DNA of 6,538 nucleotides from Desulfobulbus sp. (GCA_011051825.1 DRKH01000162.1:1-6538); one strand, 5' to 3'. Numbered from the stretch's first letter, positions 1 through 6,057 are shown. Numbers and translations are program-made. The notes: a model not told the origin generated them from the letters alone.

Positions 1-145
1 TCGGCTGCCAGACGGCCTGTTTGCCATGGAGCAGCAGGAATGCCGGCAGTCCGGTAAAGAGGATGCTGTCCTTCGCAAAGCCGGACCCTGAAAGCAGCAG
101 AATAAAGAGTGTCTGCAGAGTGCAGATGCGCTGGAACGAAGTCAT
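1..145 (-). CDS. N-terminus of a secreted protein of unknown function (partial, runs off the left edge)
   Basis: The minus strand is open from an ATG at 145-143 to the window edge, giving 48 codons. The product opens with a typical Sec signal peptide: a short polar start (MTSFQR), a hydrophobic core around residues 13-18 (LFILLL), and a likely cleavage after the G-F-A at residues 22-24. A GGAG-type ribosome binding site lies at 159-164, 13 bases upstream of the ATG, which is slightly long. The 24 mature residues visible (starting KDSILFTG) are too few to name a family. A competing frame on the same strand starts at an ATG at 182-180 and is also open to the edge, but it has no Shine-Dalgarno and no signal peptide. 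The gene diverges from the plus-strand gene set at 490 and has no recognisable promoter of its own in the window. Confidence 0.55.
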   Translation of the reverse strand, partial: MTSFQRICTLQTLFILLLSGSGFAKDSILFTGLPAFLLLHGKQAVWQP

Positions 146-196
146 TCTGCCCGGGTTTCTCCTTCGATAAAATCGATTTCATGAGGGTGCAGTATC

Positions 197-273
197 AGGA
201 GGTGCCGTCCATGAGCCGCACGGGAACATGTACAAAAAATCCCGGTCCTGCACCCTTGTTCTTGCTGCCATGA
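197..273 (+). CDS. Possible 20-residue small ORF with a perfect Shine-Dalgarno
   Basis: An AGGAGG at 197-202 sits 8 bases upstream of an ATG at 211, the best ribosome binding site in the window. The frame runs 20 codons to a TGA at 271-273; the coding part is 211-273 and the listed span includes the binding site. The peptide begins MSRTGTCTKN and ends in a short hydrophobic stretch (PLFLLP). It has no family resemblance that I can see, no regulatory run of one amino acid, and no clear promoter ahead of it. It could be a leader peptide, a remnant of a decayed gene, or chance. It lies upstream of the putative promoter at 402-429, so it would not be on that transcript. Confidence 0.2.
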
Positions 274-401
274 AGAAAGAATAACAGAATGGAACAGGTC
301 AGTAAAGATAAGTAATCAGGGATACTGACAGCAAAAGGAACGACACGGAAAAAAATATTTTTGTTTTCCCCCATATTTTTCATGCCGCTGAACTGAAAAA
401 T

Positions 402-429
402 TTGACCTGAGCTGATGATGGAGTATATT
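402..429 (+). promoter_or_regulatory. Sigma70-type promoter for the PAN/PG-binding/SH3b gene
   Basis: TTGACC at 402-407 and TATATT at 424-429 are separated by 16 bases, a close match to a sigma70 promoter. The predicted start point near 436 leaves a 5' untranslated region of about 54 bases before the ATG at 490. Just upstream lies an A/T-rich tract with a 12-base palindrome (AAAAATATTTTT, 351-362) inside a looser GGAAAA...TTTTCC inverted repeat (347-369). This could act as an UP element or as curved DNA. No operator for a specific regulator is recognisable. Confidence 0.55.
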
Positions 430-489
430 ACCTTGAAAGTTATATCGAAAGATTCCATTTCACTACCTGTTCCATAATATGGAGAGATC

Positions 490-1251
490 ATGACACGCGC
501 CTTTCTCATAATCTTGCTGTTAGCCGGATGGGCACATTTTTCCTGGGCCGGAACCGGCAACAGCATCAAGCTTGACTATGACTACCAGCGCCCCGGTGGC
601 GATTACACCCATTTCATCACAGACAGTGCCAGGGAATGTGCCCGTGAATGCGAGATAGCCCGTCGCTGCCGGGCATTCGATTTTTACGAAAGTGACCATT
701 CGTGCTGGTTGAAAAACAGAGTCTATTCCCTGAGAAGATATGACGGTGTTATTTCCGGAGCAAAAAGACACCACTCTCCACGGATAGAAACAGTGCAGAG
801 ACTGCTGGCACAAAAAAATTATTATCCGGGACGGGCGGATGGTATTTTGGGACGCAAGACGAGAATAGCCCTTGAAAATTATCAATACGATCACCGCTTA
901 CCGGTCACCGGTCAAATGGATACGGCGACCCTGATTTCTCTGGGCCTGCTGCAGCCGAACAATCCCGACCAGCCGGAACAACGGGCCGCTGCCGGAATTG
1001 CTGCACCGGTGCCGCCTCCCCCGCAACAGCAGGCACCCGCATCAGATACACCGAAAAAAGACTTCCGTTTATATGTCAAGACCATAGGGGTCGCTTATCT
1101 ACAGGCAGCGGACAACATTCACGCCGAGGTGCTGGCAAAGATTCCGGCCGGAACAACACTTCAGGTGCTTTCCGAAGACCGGGAATGGTGTAGAGTCGTT
1201 TACAACAACCGGCAAGGTTATGTACTGTCGGAAGCCGTGCAAAAACTGTGA
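490..1251 (+). CDS. Secreted protein with PAN, peptidoglycan-binding and SH3b domains
   Basis: The 253-residue protein starts at an ATG with GGAG at 481-484, five bases upstream. Residues 1-20 form a Sec signal peptide (hydrophobic core FLIILLLAG, probable cleavage after SWA). Residues about 28-92 look like a PAN/apple module: cysteines at 50, 54, 60 and 72 are spaced as in PAN_4/PAN_1 domains, with the C-R-A-F-D-F and C-W-L-K motifs. Residues about 96-152 match a PG_binding_1 domain (V-Q-R-L-L, Y-Y-P-G-x-x-D-G-I-L-G, T-R-x-A-L-x-x-Y-Q, V-T-G-x-x-D-x-x-T). A linker rich in Pro, Gln and Ala (about 155-190) leads to a C-terminal SH3b domain at about 194-253 (V-L-A-K-I-P-A-G-T, W-C-R-V, G-Y-V-L). 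No catalytic domain is present. It is probably periplasmic or surface-exposed and binds peptidoglycan and a protein or sugar ligand. It is the first gene of the rightward set. The domain calls are by eye but strong; the role is inferred. Confidence 0.85.
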   Translation: MTRAFLIILLLAGWAHFSWAGTGNSIKLDYDYQRPGGDYTHFITDSARECARECEIARRCRAFDFYESDHSCWLKNRVYSLRRYDGVISGAKRHHSPRIETVQRLLAQKNYYPGRADGILGRKTRIALENYQYDHRLPVTGQMDTATLISLGLLQPNNPDQPEQRAAAGIAAPVPPPPQQQAPASDTPKKDFRLYVKTIGVAYLQAADNIHAEVLAKIPAGTTLQVLSEDREWCRVVYNNRQGYVLSEAVQKL

Positions 1252-1280
1252 GCTGAAAATGGTTATGGAGCACTCAATTA

Positions 1281-1293
1281 CCCGCTGAGCGGG
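1281..1293 (+). other. Short GC hairpin between the PAN gene and the ABC gene
   Basis: CCCGC-TGA-GCGGG forms a 5-bp stem with a 3-base loop. The nearest run of T (four bases, 1306-1309) is 12 bases further on, so this is not a convincing intrinsic terminator. It may be a weak attenuator or mRNA-stabilising stem that sets the ratio between the PAN protein and the transporter genes. A perfect 10-base palindrome, GTTTTAAAAC, follows at 1305-1314, just before the ATPase start. Either could equally be incidental. Confidence 0.25.
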
Positions 1294-1324
1294 CGGGCCA
1301 CCTTGTTTTAAAACCAAAAATAAA

Positions 1325-2059
1325 ATGGAGACCAGGGCAACAAAACACCAAAACGGTGAAGGGTTATGCATCAGCGGTCTGAATAAAAAACTTTCCAGCT
1401 ACCCCGTTCTGGTCGATGTTTCATTTACCGTCATTCCCGGAGAAATTATGGGCCTTATCGGTCCAAACGGGGCCGGAAAATCAACACTGCTGGAATGCAT
1501 TACCGGCCTGTTACCTGTAGACTCCGGCATCATCAGCCAACACGGCAAAACACTTACCCTTGCCCAGCGGAAACAACTGCTCTGGTACCAGCCGGATGAT
1601 ATCCTGCCCTTTGCCCGCCAACGGGTTCAAACAACCCTGTCGTTTGCGCGAAAAATGCACGGCGCCACCGCTGCCGACCTTGAACAACTGATCCGCAGGC
1701 TGGATCTTTCCTCCATGCTGAACAAGCCTCTGCTGGCCCTTTCCAAAGGATACAGACGCCGGGTACTGCTTGCCCTTGCCCTGCTGAGCCGGCGACCGCT
1801 GCTCATGCTTGATGAGCCCTTTGACGGTTTCGACCTCAGGCAGTCCCTGGCGGTTATGGATCTCCTGCGTCAATACCGGGCCGGCCGATCCATGATCCTG
1901 TCCATCCATCAGTTGAGCGAGGCCGAAAAAATCTGCGATCGTTTTCTCCTCCTTGACCAGGGTCGGGTTCTGGCAGCCGGGACATTGGGTCAACTCTGCC
2001 GGCAGGCCGACCTTTCTCCGCAGGCAACCCTTGAGGAGGTATTTCTTGCCATCACCTGA
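1325..2059 (+). CDS. ABC transporter ATP-binding protein (CcmA/NatA/GldA-like)
   Basis: This 244-residue protein is a single nucleotide-binding domain of normal length for an ABC-2 type exporter ATPase. Visible motifs are Walker A GPNGAGKST (46-54), a Q-loop glutamine (Q89), a signature that reads LSKGYRRRV (139-147) instead of LSGGQ, Walker B LLMLDEP with the catalytic E164, a D-loop (FDGFD, 166-170) and the switch histidine H195. The LSKGY form is common in the COG1131 family (drug, Na+ and Gld-type exporters). It would hydrolyse ATP on the cytoplasmic face to drive the permease encoded directly downstream. The start is uncertain: the ATG at 1325 lacks a clear Shine-Dalgarno, but it gives the expected short lead before the first beta strand (LCISGLN), and I see no better in-frame start. 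The 73-base gap after the PAN gene, without a convincing terminator, allows co-transcription. The 3' end overlaps the permease start by 14 bases. Confidence 0.92.
   Translation: METRATKHQNGEGLCISGLNKKLSSYPVLVDVSFTVIPGEIMGLIGPNGAGKSTLLECITGLLPVDSGIISQHGKTLTLAQRKQLLWYQPDDILPFARQRVQTTLSFARKMHGATAADLEQLIRRLDLSSMLNKPLLALSKGYRRRVLLALALLSRRPLLMLDEPFDGFDLRQSLAVMDLLRQYRAGRSMILSIHQLSEAEKICDRFLLLDQGRVLAAGTLGQLCRQADLSPQATLEEVFLAIT
2034..2048 (+). promoter_or_regulatory. Ribosome binding site and TTG start of the permease inside the ATPase gene
   Basis: AGGAGG at 2034-2039 lies six bases before a TTG at 2046-2048 that is in frame with the permease. An earlier ATG in that frame at 1953 would add 31 residues rich in Arg, Gln and Trp, has no ribosome binding site, and would extend the overlap with the ATPase to over 100 bases. 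The TTG is therefore the better start. It points to translational coupling between ATPase and permease. Confidence 0.8.
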
Positions 2060-3389
2060 AACCCCGCCTGCATATCGACCGGCACCTCTTCTGCTGGTCC
2101 AGGAGATTCGCAGCCTGCTGGCCGCTCCGGCCCTGTGGATTATGCTTATAATTCTCTCACTGCTGGTTGGATACAGCTTCATCCAGGCGGTGGAACTTTT
2201 CAGCCAGGCCAGCCGGACGGCACTCTCTTTCCCGGAACTGGCCGCAGGCATGAATCCCCTGGATGGAATATTCGTGCCCACTTTCGGGGCCTATTACCTG
2301 AGCGAAACCCTGCTCCTCCCCTTTGTCGCCATCCGTCTCATCGGCCTGGATAAACAAAGCGGGGCACTTAAGCTCCTGCTGCAGTTCCCGCTGTCGCCAC
2401 TGTCGCTGTGTGGTTTAAAGATTACGGCCATGGGGCTGGTCTGGCTGCTCAGCCTGCTTCCGGCCGCCATGGCCCTGGGGTTCTGGCATAATTTGGGCGG
2501 CCACATCTACCCGCCGGAAATAGCGGTGTTACTGACAGGCCATGGCCTCTATTCATTCACGGTTATTGCCGTTGCCATGTTCGCTGCCACGATCAGTGAT
2601 TCCCTGCCCACGGCGGCCATGTTCTGTCTGGCCCTCACCCTGGGATCATGGGTTCTTGACTTTGCGACAAGCGGCCAGGGCGGGATGCTGGCCACACTGG
2701 GCAGCCTGTCCCTGACCGGCATGCTTCGTCAGTTTGAAAACGGCCTGCTGTCAACGGCCGCCATCGCCTCGTTCCTCTGTATCAGCCTGTTCTTTTTTCT
2801 CCTGACCGCAATCTGGCTGCACCCGGGTCGGCACCTGTTGTTCAAACTGGGTTATTCCCTGCTTGTGCTGGTTCTTTTGAGCAGCGCCCTGGCCGGAGCA
2901 GCACTGGTACCGGGATATGTCGATGTAACCGAAAACCGGAGACATTCATTTAATCCGGCAGATACCAGGGCCCTGCACCAACTGGACAAACCGCTGATAA
3001 TTACCGTCCACCTGAACCCGCAGGACAGCCGTTTACTTGACCTGGAACATGATGTACTGGCCAAATTACGCCGGACGGTACCCGGGTTGAAAGTTCGCTA
3101 TCTTCAACAAAAATCAACCGGTTTATTTGGTGCTGCAGATGATGACAACTATGGGCTCATAGAGTATGCCTATGGAGGACGACACGAGCAGAGTTATTCC
3201 AACAGCCAGGAAGAAATTCTGCAGATAATCTATAAACTTGCAGGGTTGCGGGTCGTCCCCGACCCTGTTCAGAGCTATCGCGGATATCCACTGGTGGCAG
3301 ATGCGACGGCAAGCAGGTGGTGGTTTTACGGCATATTGCCCCTGCTTTTTTGCGGCGCCGGTCTCTTCGGCTGGAAGGGAAAGTGGTAA
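2046..3389 (+). CDS. ABC-2 type permease fused to a shortened GldG-like periplasmic domain
   Basis: Starting from the TTG, the protein has 447 residues. The first ~260 form an ABC-2 permease with about six hydrophobic segments (near 28-48, 84-100, 122-146, 158-183, 189-205 and 235-258). Between the first two is a loop with a GMNPLDGIFVPTF segment, followed by the L-D-K-Q-S-G-A-L-K-L-L-L-Q-F-P-L coupling region typical of GldF/NosY-like permeases. A seventh segment (about 265-290) is followed by a soluble stretch (291-424). That stretch opens with V-D-V-T-E-N-R-R-H-S-F-N-P and then A-L-H-Q-L-D-K-P-L-I-I-T-V-H-L, the pattern at the start of the extracytoplasmic part of GldG (D-x-T-x-x-K-x-x-S-L-s, then x-L-d-x-P-v-x-I-t-v). 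A final membrane segment (about 425-442) and a G-W-K-G-K-W tail end the protein. GldG proteins usually also carry a much larger ABC_transp_aux region, which is absent here. It works with the ATPase encoded immediately upstream. The transport substrate is unknown. Confidence 0.85.
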   Translation: MPSPETPPAYRPAPLLLVQEIRSLLAAPALWIMLIILSLLVGYSFIQAVELFSQASRTALSFPELAAGMNPLDGIFVPTFGAYYLSETLLLPFVAIRLIGLDKQSGALKLLLQFPLSPLSLCGLKITAMGLVWLLSLLPAAMALGFWHNLGGHIYPPEIAVLLTGHGLYSFTVIAVAMFAATISDSLPTAAMFCLALTLGSWVLDFATSGQGGMLATLGSLSLTGMLRQFENGLLSTAAIASFLCISLFFFLLTAIWLHPGRHLLFKLGYSLLVLVLLSSALAGAALVPGYVDVTENRRHSFNPADTRALHQLDKPLIITVHLNPQDSRLLDLEHDVLAKLRRTVPGLKVRYLQQKSTGLFGAADDDNYGLIEYAYGGRHEQSYSNSQEEILQIIYKLAGLRVVPDPVQSYRGYPLVADATASRWWFYGILPLLFCGAGLFGWKGKW

Positions 3390-3418
3390 CAACACTACAA
3401 CATGGAGCGAACAGGACA

Positions 3419-4276
3419 ATGAAAAGAATGACAAAATATTGTATCACCGCCATGGTTCCGAGCCTGGTCCTGGCAGGTTTTTTTCTATATCAGCACAGCT
3501 TCCGCAAGGCAGAGGCACCCCGACAACTGGAATACCTGCCGGTAGCCCGGACATCGACCTTCGAACTGGTACCTGCCGCTGTGGCCGGAGAAACCGGACC
3601 GACTGCCGGGGCAGTTACCAAACAAAAAAAACAGCAGGCAATCCTCTTTGATTTTTCCGGAGAAACCGTGGGGGCAGCGCCGAAATCATTTACCGCTGCG
3701 GTGGGAAACTGGATAATCGGCAAAGATGGTGACAATACGGTTCTGGTGGTGGATGGCCGCAAATGGGAGCGGGGCGTGGCCTCCGCCGGTCTGGCCGATA
3801 AAGCGCGGGCCCTGTACGGCAAACGTTATGCTGAATTTCTTGATAATGTCACCGCCTATGCCTACTACCCCTTTGCCGTGGCCGGAGACATTGAAAATTT
3901 TACCAACGGTACAATCACGGTCAAATTTAAATCCATTGCCGGTCGGATAGACCAGGGAGCGGGTATTCTCTTTGACCTGAAGCCAAATGGTGACTATTAT
4001 GCCCTCCGTGCCAATCCACTGGAAAACAATCTGGTCCTGTGGCGCTATAAACAGGGGAGAAGAAGTTCGGCCAGTTGGGTACGCAATGTGAACACCCCCA
4101 GCCGGCAATGGCACACATTAAAATTGACGGTCGAGGGCAGGGTCGTCAAGGGATACGTAAACGGCAGGCAGTATCTTTCTTATCAGCTGCCGGCACCGGT
4201 CGGCGGCCGGGTGGGATTGTGGACCAAGGCGGACAGTGTTGTCTACTTTGATGACTACCGGGTGATTCCCCGCTGA
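3419..4276 (+). CDS. Membrane-anchored jelly-roll protein (DUF1080 / laminin-G-like fold)
   Basis: I place the start at the ATG at 3419, 29 bases after the permease stop, giving 285 residues. GGAG at 3404-3407 is the likely ribosome binding site; a second in-frame ATG at 3428 is an alternative using AGGA at 3413-3416. The open frame extends back to 3317, but that part is a read-through of the permease gene. Residues 9-24 form one membrane anchor or uncleaved signal segment (ITAMVPSLVLAGFFLY), followed by a low-complexity linker to about 72. Residues about 76-285 look like a concanavalin-like beta-sandwich of the DUF1080 / 3-keto-disaccharide hydrolase type: I-L-F-D-F at 75-79, G-N-W at 96-98, F-T-N-G-T-I-T-V-K-F-K (161-171), N-G-D-Y-Y-A-L-R (190-197), W-H-T-L-K-L-T-V-E-G (231-240), V-N-G-R (247-250), G-R-V-G-L-W-T-K-A-D-S and F-D-D-Y (277-280). 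Whether it is enzymatic or only carbohydrate-binding cannot be decided. Position suggests it belongs with the ABC module. Confidence 0.75.
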   Translation: MKRMTKYCITAMVPSLVLAGFFLYQHSFRKAEAPRQLEYLPVARTSTFELVPAAVAGETGPTAGAVTKQKKQQAILFDFSGETVGAAPKSFTAAVGNWIIGKDGDNTVLVVDGRKWERGVASAGLADKARALYGKRYAEFLDNVTAYAYYPFAVAGDIENFTNGTITVKFKSIAGRIDQGAGILFDLKPNGDYYALRANPLENNLVLWRYKQGRRSSASWVRNVNTPSRQWHTLKLTVEGRVVKGYVNGRQYLSYQLPAPVGGRVGLWTKADSVVYFDDYRVIPR

Positions 4277-4396
4277 AGCCATGACTCTACGTTTTCGTGT
4301 TACCAGGGAATGGTAAGAGATCGCAGGGAATGTATGCTGTCCCGGGACCCCGGATTCGAAGTCTACGCTTATCTGCACGGAAAAGCGCAGCCCGGG
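4277..4396. other. Convergent intergenic region without a clear terminator
   Basis: The jelly-roll gene (plus) and the GGDEF gene (minus) end towards each other here. Small inverted repeats are present: TTACC/GGTAA with a 7-base loop (4300-4316) and CCGG/CCGG with a 4-base loop (4342-4353). Neither is followed by a T run in either direction, so I do not call an intrinsic terminator. I see nothing else in this stretch. Confidence 0.5.
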
Positions 4397-5692
4397 TTAT
4401 GCCGACCGGCTGACCTTTTCAGGTATATGTGATATATCCGGCTTGTGTTTCTGCACGATCCGGTCAGCCTGACGGGCGACCACAAATCGGTTGCCACCGG
4501 CTTCCTTTGCCCGATACATGGCCGAATCCGCAACCCGGAGCAGTTCTTTGATAGTCGCTGCATGCTCCGGCGCCAAAGCAATACCGACACTGACACTTGG
4601 TCTGAACGTTGCGTCACCCAGGGTAAAGGGTTCTGAAATATCGTGCAATATTCGTCGGGCAAGACCGTGAATTTCACTTTCCGCCGAATCAAGGTGATAC
4701 ATGATGACAAATTCATCGCCGCCGATTCTGGCGGCACCTGCATGGGACTGAGCAACCAGCTCGGACTCACGGGATGATGCTTTTATTCGGTTTGAGACCT
4801 CTTTTAACAGTTGATCGCCTGCCTCATGGCCAAGAGAATCGTTCACGGTCTTAAAATTATCTATATCAACAAGCATCAAGGCCAGACTTGTCGATATAGA
4901 ACCAAGCTGTTTCATTAAACGCTCGGCATTTTCCTCGAATTGCCGCCGATTTGATAAATTCGTCAAGGGGTCTTTATAGGCAAGATTAAGCAGCTTCATG
5001 TTTGCCGTTTTAATTTCCCGGACCAGAATCTGATTCTCATGTTCCTGCCTGATGCTGTTTTTCAGGTTGGAATAGTACTGATTCGCAACATAGGCGATTA
5101 AGGCCGCGTACACAAAAGCCATGAGGGAAAATTCCAAATGATATGCCGGACTGAAAAACAGGCTCCAGGTAATTAATGCCAGAAAAATAGGACCGCTGAA
5201 GGCCAGAAAAACCGGCAGATAAATTGCATTTGGAGCCAGACTGGCTGCCGGCATCCCGACAAGTGTAACAAGAAGAAAAAGCTGGGAAAATAACGGAGAG
5301 GCCGGATCTAAACCGACAAGGAGCGATGCCCAGGCAAGACCTCCTGCAAAAGCGCCTATTTGATAGTCGCGGCTAATGCGATTGATGTTGGCCGGACTGT
5401 AGTTCCGGCGATGGATAGCAAGATTAATGAGTCTGCCGACGGAGACCATGGTTAACACGACTATCCAACCATTCACAAATCGCGCCTTTGAGCTGGACCT
5501 GAGGGCCCAATAGGTCAGTAAGGCAACACCCTGCCCGGCAATAAGGGTCGGAATACCATGGCGCAAGAGCCGGGCAATTAATTTTTCCCGAATGAGTTGT
5601 TTGTCTGCTCTCTTCAACTGTCCCGGAACGCTGTCGGGCAAACGTTCCTGGAAAGCAGAGGGTACAATGAGGGCCATGAACCTGTAATCCAC
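4397..5692 (-). CDS. Membrane-bound diguanylate cyclase (GGDEF domain protein)
   Basis: The 431-residue protein has an N-terminal membrane sensor region with about five or six hydrophobic segments (near 46-63, 74-92, 112-127, 135-155, 158-180, 188-205), a short coiled linker (about 206-236), and a C-terminal GGDEF domain (about 237-405). Cyclase motifs are intact: D-P-L-T-N-L-S-N-R-R (241-250), the metal-binding D276 in V-D-I-D-N-F-K, N284-D285, R-I-G-G-D-E-F (322-328), S-V-G-I-A (368-372) and A-D-x-A-M-Y-x-A-K (388-396). It should condense two GTP into cyclic di-GMP. The inhibitory I-site is atypical: R-E-S-E (308-311) replaces RxxD, and seven extra residues (QSHAGAA) separate it from the usual position next to R-I-G-G-D-E-F. 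The start is a GTG at 5692-5690 without a clear Shine-Dalgarno; an ATG five codons in (5677-5675) is an alternative. The membrane part is not a sensor family I can name. It is transcribed from its own promoter. Confidence 0.9.
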   Translation of the reverse strand: MDYRFMALIVPSAFQERLPDSVPGQLKRADKQLIREKLIARLLRHGIPTLIAGQGVALLTYWALRSSSKARFVNGWIVVLTMVSVGRLINLAIHRRNYSPANINRISRDYQIGAFAGGLAWASLLVGLDPASPLFSQLFLLVTLVGMPAASLAPNAIYLPVFLAFSGPIFLALITWSLFFSPAYHLEFSLMAFVYAALIAYVANQYYSNLKNSIRQEHENQILVREIKTANMKLLNLAYKDPLTNLSNRRQFEENAERLMKQLGSISTSLALMLVDIDNFKTVNDSLGHEAGDQLLKEVSNRIKASSRESELVAQSHAGAARIGGDEFVIMYHLDSAESEIHGLARRILHDISEPFTLGDATFRPSVSVGIALAPEHAATIKELLRVADSAMYRAKEAGGNRFVVARQADRIVQKHKPDISHIPEKVSRSA

Positions 5693-5730
5693 ATTAGAGG
5701 CATTCCGGAGGCATTCGTCTAAACATCACC

Positions 5731-5759
5731 AGTATATCGTACACATCCTACACAGTCAA
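5731..5759 (-). promoter_or_regulatory. Sigma70-type promoter for the GGDEF gene
   Basis: On the minus strand, TTGACT (5759-5754) and TATACT (5736-5731) are separated by exactly 17 bases. Directly upstream is a T-rich tract (complement of the A-rich bases 5760-5772) that could serve as an UP element. The predicted start point near 5724 gives a 5' untranslated region of about 30 bases to the GTG at 5692. This is the best promoter in the window. Confidence 0.7.
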
Positions 5760-5806
5760 AAATAAAAAAAAGAATTAGTTCCAGCGGTTAAAAATGAGCA
5801 GGAACA

Positions 5807-5828
5807 GCCTATGGCCTCTCGGCCATAG
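5807..5828. repeat. Outer palindromic repeat, copy 1 (GGCC-GNRA-GGCC hairpin)
   Basis: CTATGGCC (5809-5816) and GGCCATAG (5821-5828) form a perfect 8-bp stem. Read on the minus strand, the 4-base loop is GAGA, a GNRA-type tetraloop. Bases 5807-5824 match 6104-6121 at 17 of 18 positions in direct orientation. No T run follows immediately on either strand. Confidence 0.75.
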
Positions 5829-5863
5829 CCGTCAAGCTAAGAATAAATGTCATTGGCAGAAGC

Positions 5864-5886
5864 AAAAAGGGTGGGCATTGCCCACC
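5864..5886 (-). terminator. Likely intrinsic terminator formed by inner hairpin A (minus strand)
   Basis: On the minus strand, GGTGGGC-AAT-GCCCACC (5886-5870) is a 7-bp GC-rich stem followed by C and five T (complement of A 5864-5868), the form of a rho-independent terminator. It would end transcripts from the phosphatase gene before they reach the GGDEF promoter. On the plus strand the same hairpin is followed by six A, so termination there is not expected. It is also a copy of the repeat found at 5970-5988. Confidence 0.5.
5870..5886. repeat. Inner REP-like hairpin A
   Basis: GGTGGGC (5870-5876), a 3-base loop (ATT) and GCCCACC (5880-5886). The stem is identical to that of hairpin B 101 bases downstream, and both are followed by AAAA, so the repeat unit is GGTGGGC-N3-GCCCACCAAAA. 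Such G/C-rich palindromes with variable loops resemble REP sequences that RAYT transposases (IS200/IS605-related) mobilise. The GTAG-type tetranucleotide usually next to REPs is not present. Confidence 0.7.
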
Positions 5887-5947
5887 AAAAAAGCTGCCGA
5901 AGCCCAGTGCAATCTATATGTAGCAACGTCCTTCCGGCAAAGCAGCT
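5887..5947 (-). other. Imperfect long stem between the two REP-like hairpins
   Basis: AGCTGC (5892-5897) pairs with GCAGCT (5942-5947), and CGAAG (5898-5902, one base shared in register) pairs loosely with CTTCCG (5931-5936), leaving a loop of about 28 bases. On the minus strand the stem ends in a run of T (5892-5887), so it could add to termination of the phosphatase transcript. The pairing is imperfect and the loop large, so this is tentative. Confidence 0.3.
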
Positions 5948-5969
5948 ATTATTATAACCCACTTTCTGC

Positions 5970-5988
5970 TGGTGGGCGGTGCCCACCA
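5970..5988. repeat. Inner REP-like hairpin B
   Basis: TGGTGGGC (5970-5977), loop GGT and GCCCACCA (5981-5988) form an 8-bp perfect stem. The stem core is identical to hairpin A while the loop differs (GGT against ATT), which fits a conserved structural repeat better than a recent simple duplication. Confidence 0.7.
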
Positions 5989-6018
5989 AAACCGGTTTAT
6001 CTTTTTGCCACCAATCGC

Positions 6019-6057
6019 CCGCAGGTAAGCGAAGACTCCGGGGGCGGGCTCCTGCGG
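6019..6057. repeat. Bulged long hairpin in the palindrome cluster
   Basis: CCGCAGG (6019-6025) and CCTGCGG (6051-6057) pair perfectly over 7 bp. Immediately inside, AGC (6028-6030) pairs with GCT (6048-6050), leaving a two-base bulge (TA) on one side and a G-rich apical loop. Its sequence differs from both the GGTGGGC and the GGCC families, so it is a third kind of stem in the same interval. It fits no RNA family I could recognise. Confidence 0.5.

Noticed and set aside
195..569. 124-codon minus-strand frame over the divergent intergenic region
   Set aside because: It covers the promoter and the signal-peptide region of the PAN gene in antisense, has no ribosome binding site, and shows no domain.
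1511..2281. 256-codon minus-strand frame antisense to the ABC ATPase
   Set aside because: The plus strand encodes all ABC motifs here, and the antisense translation has no recognisable pattern.
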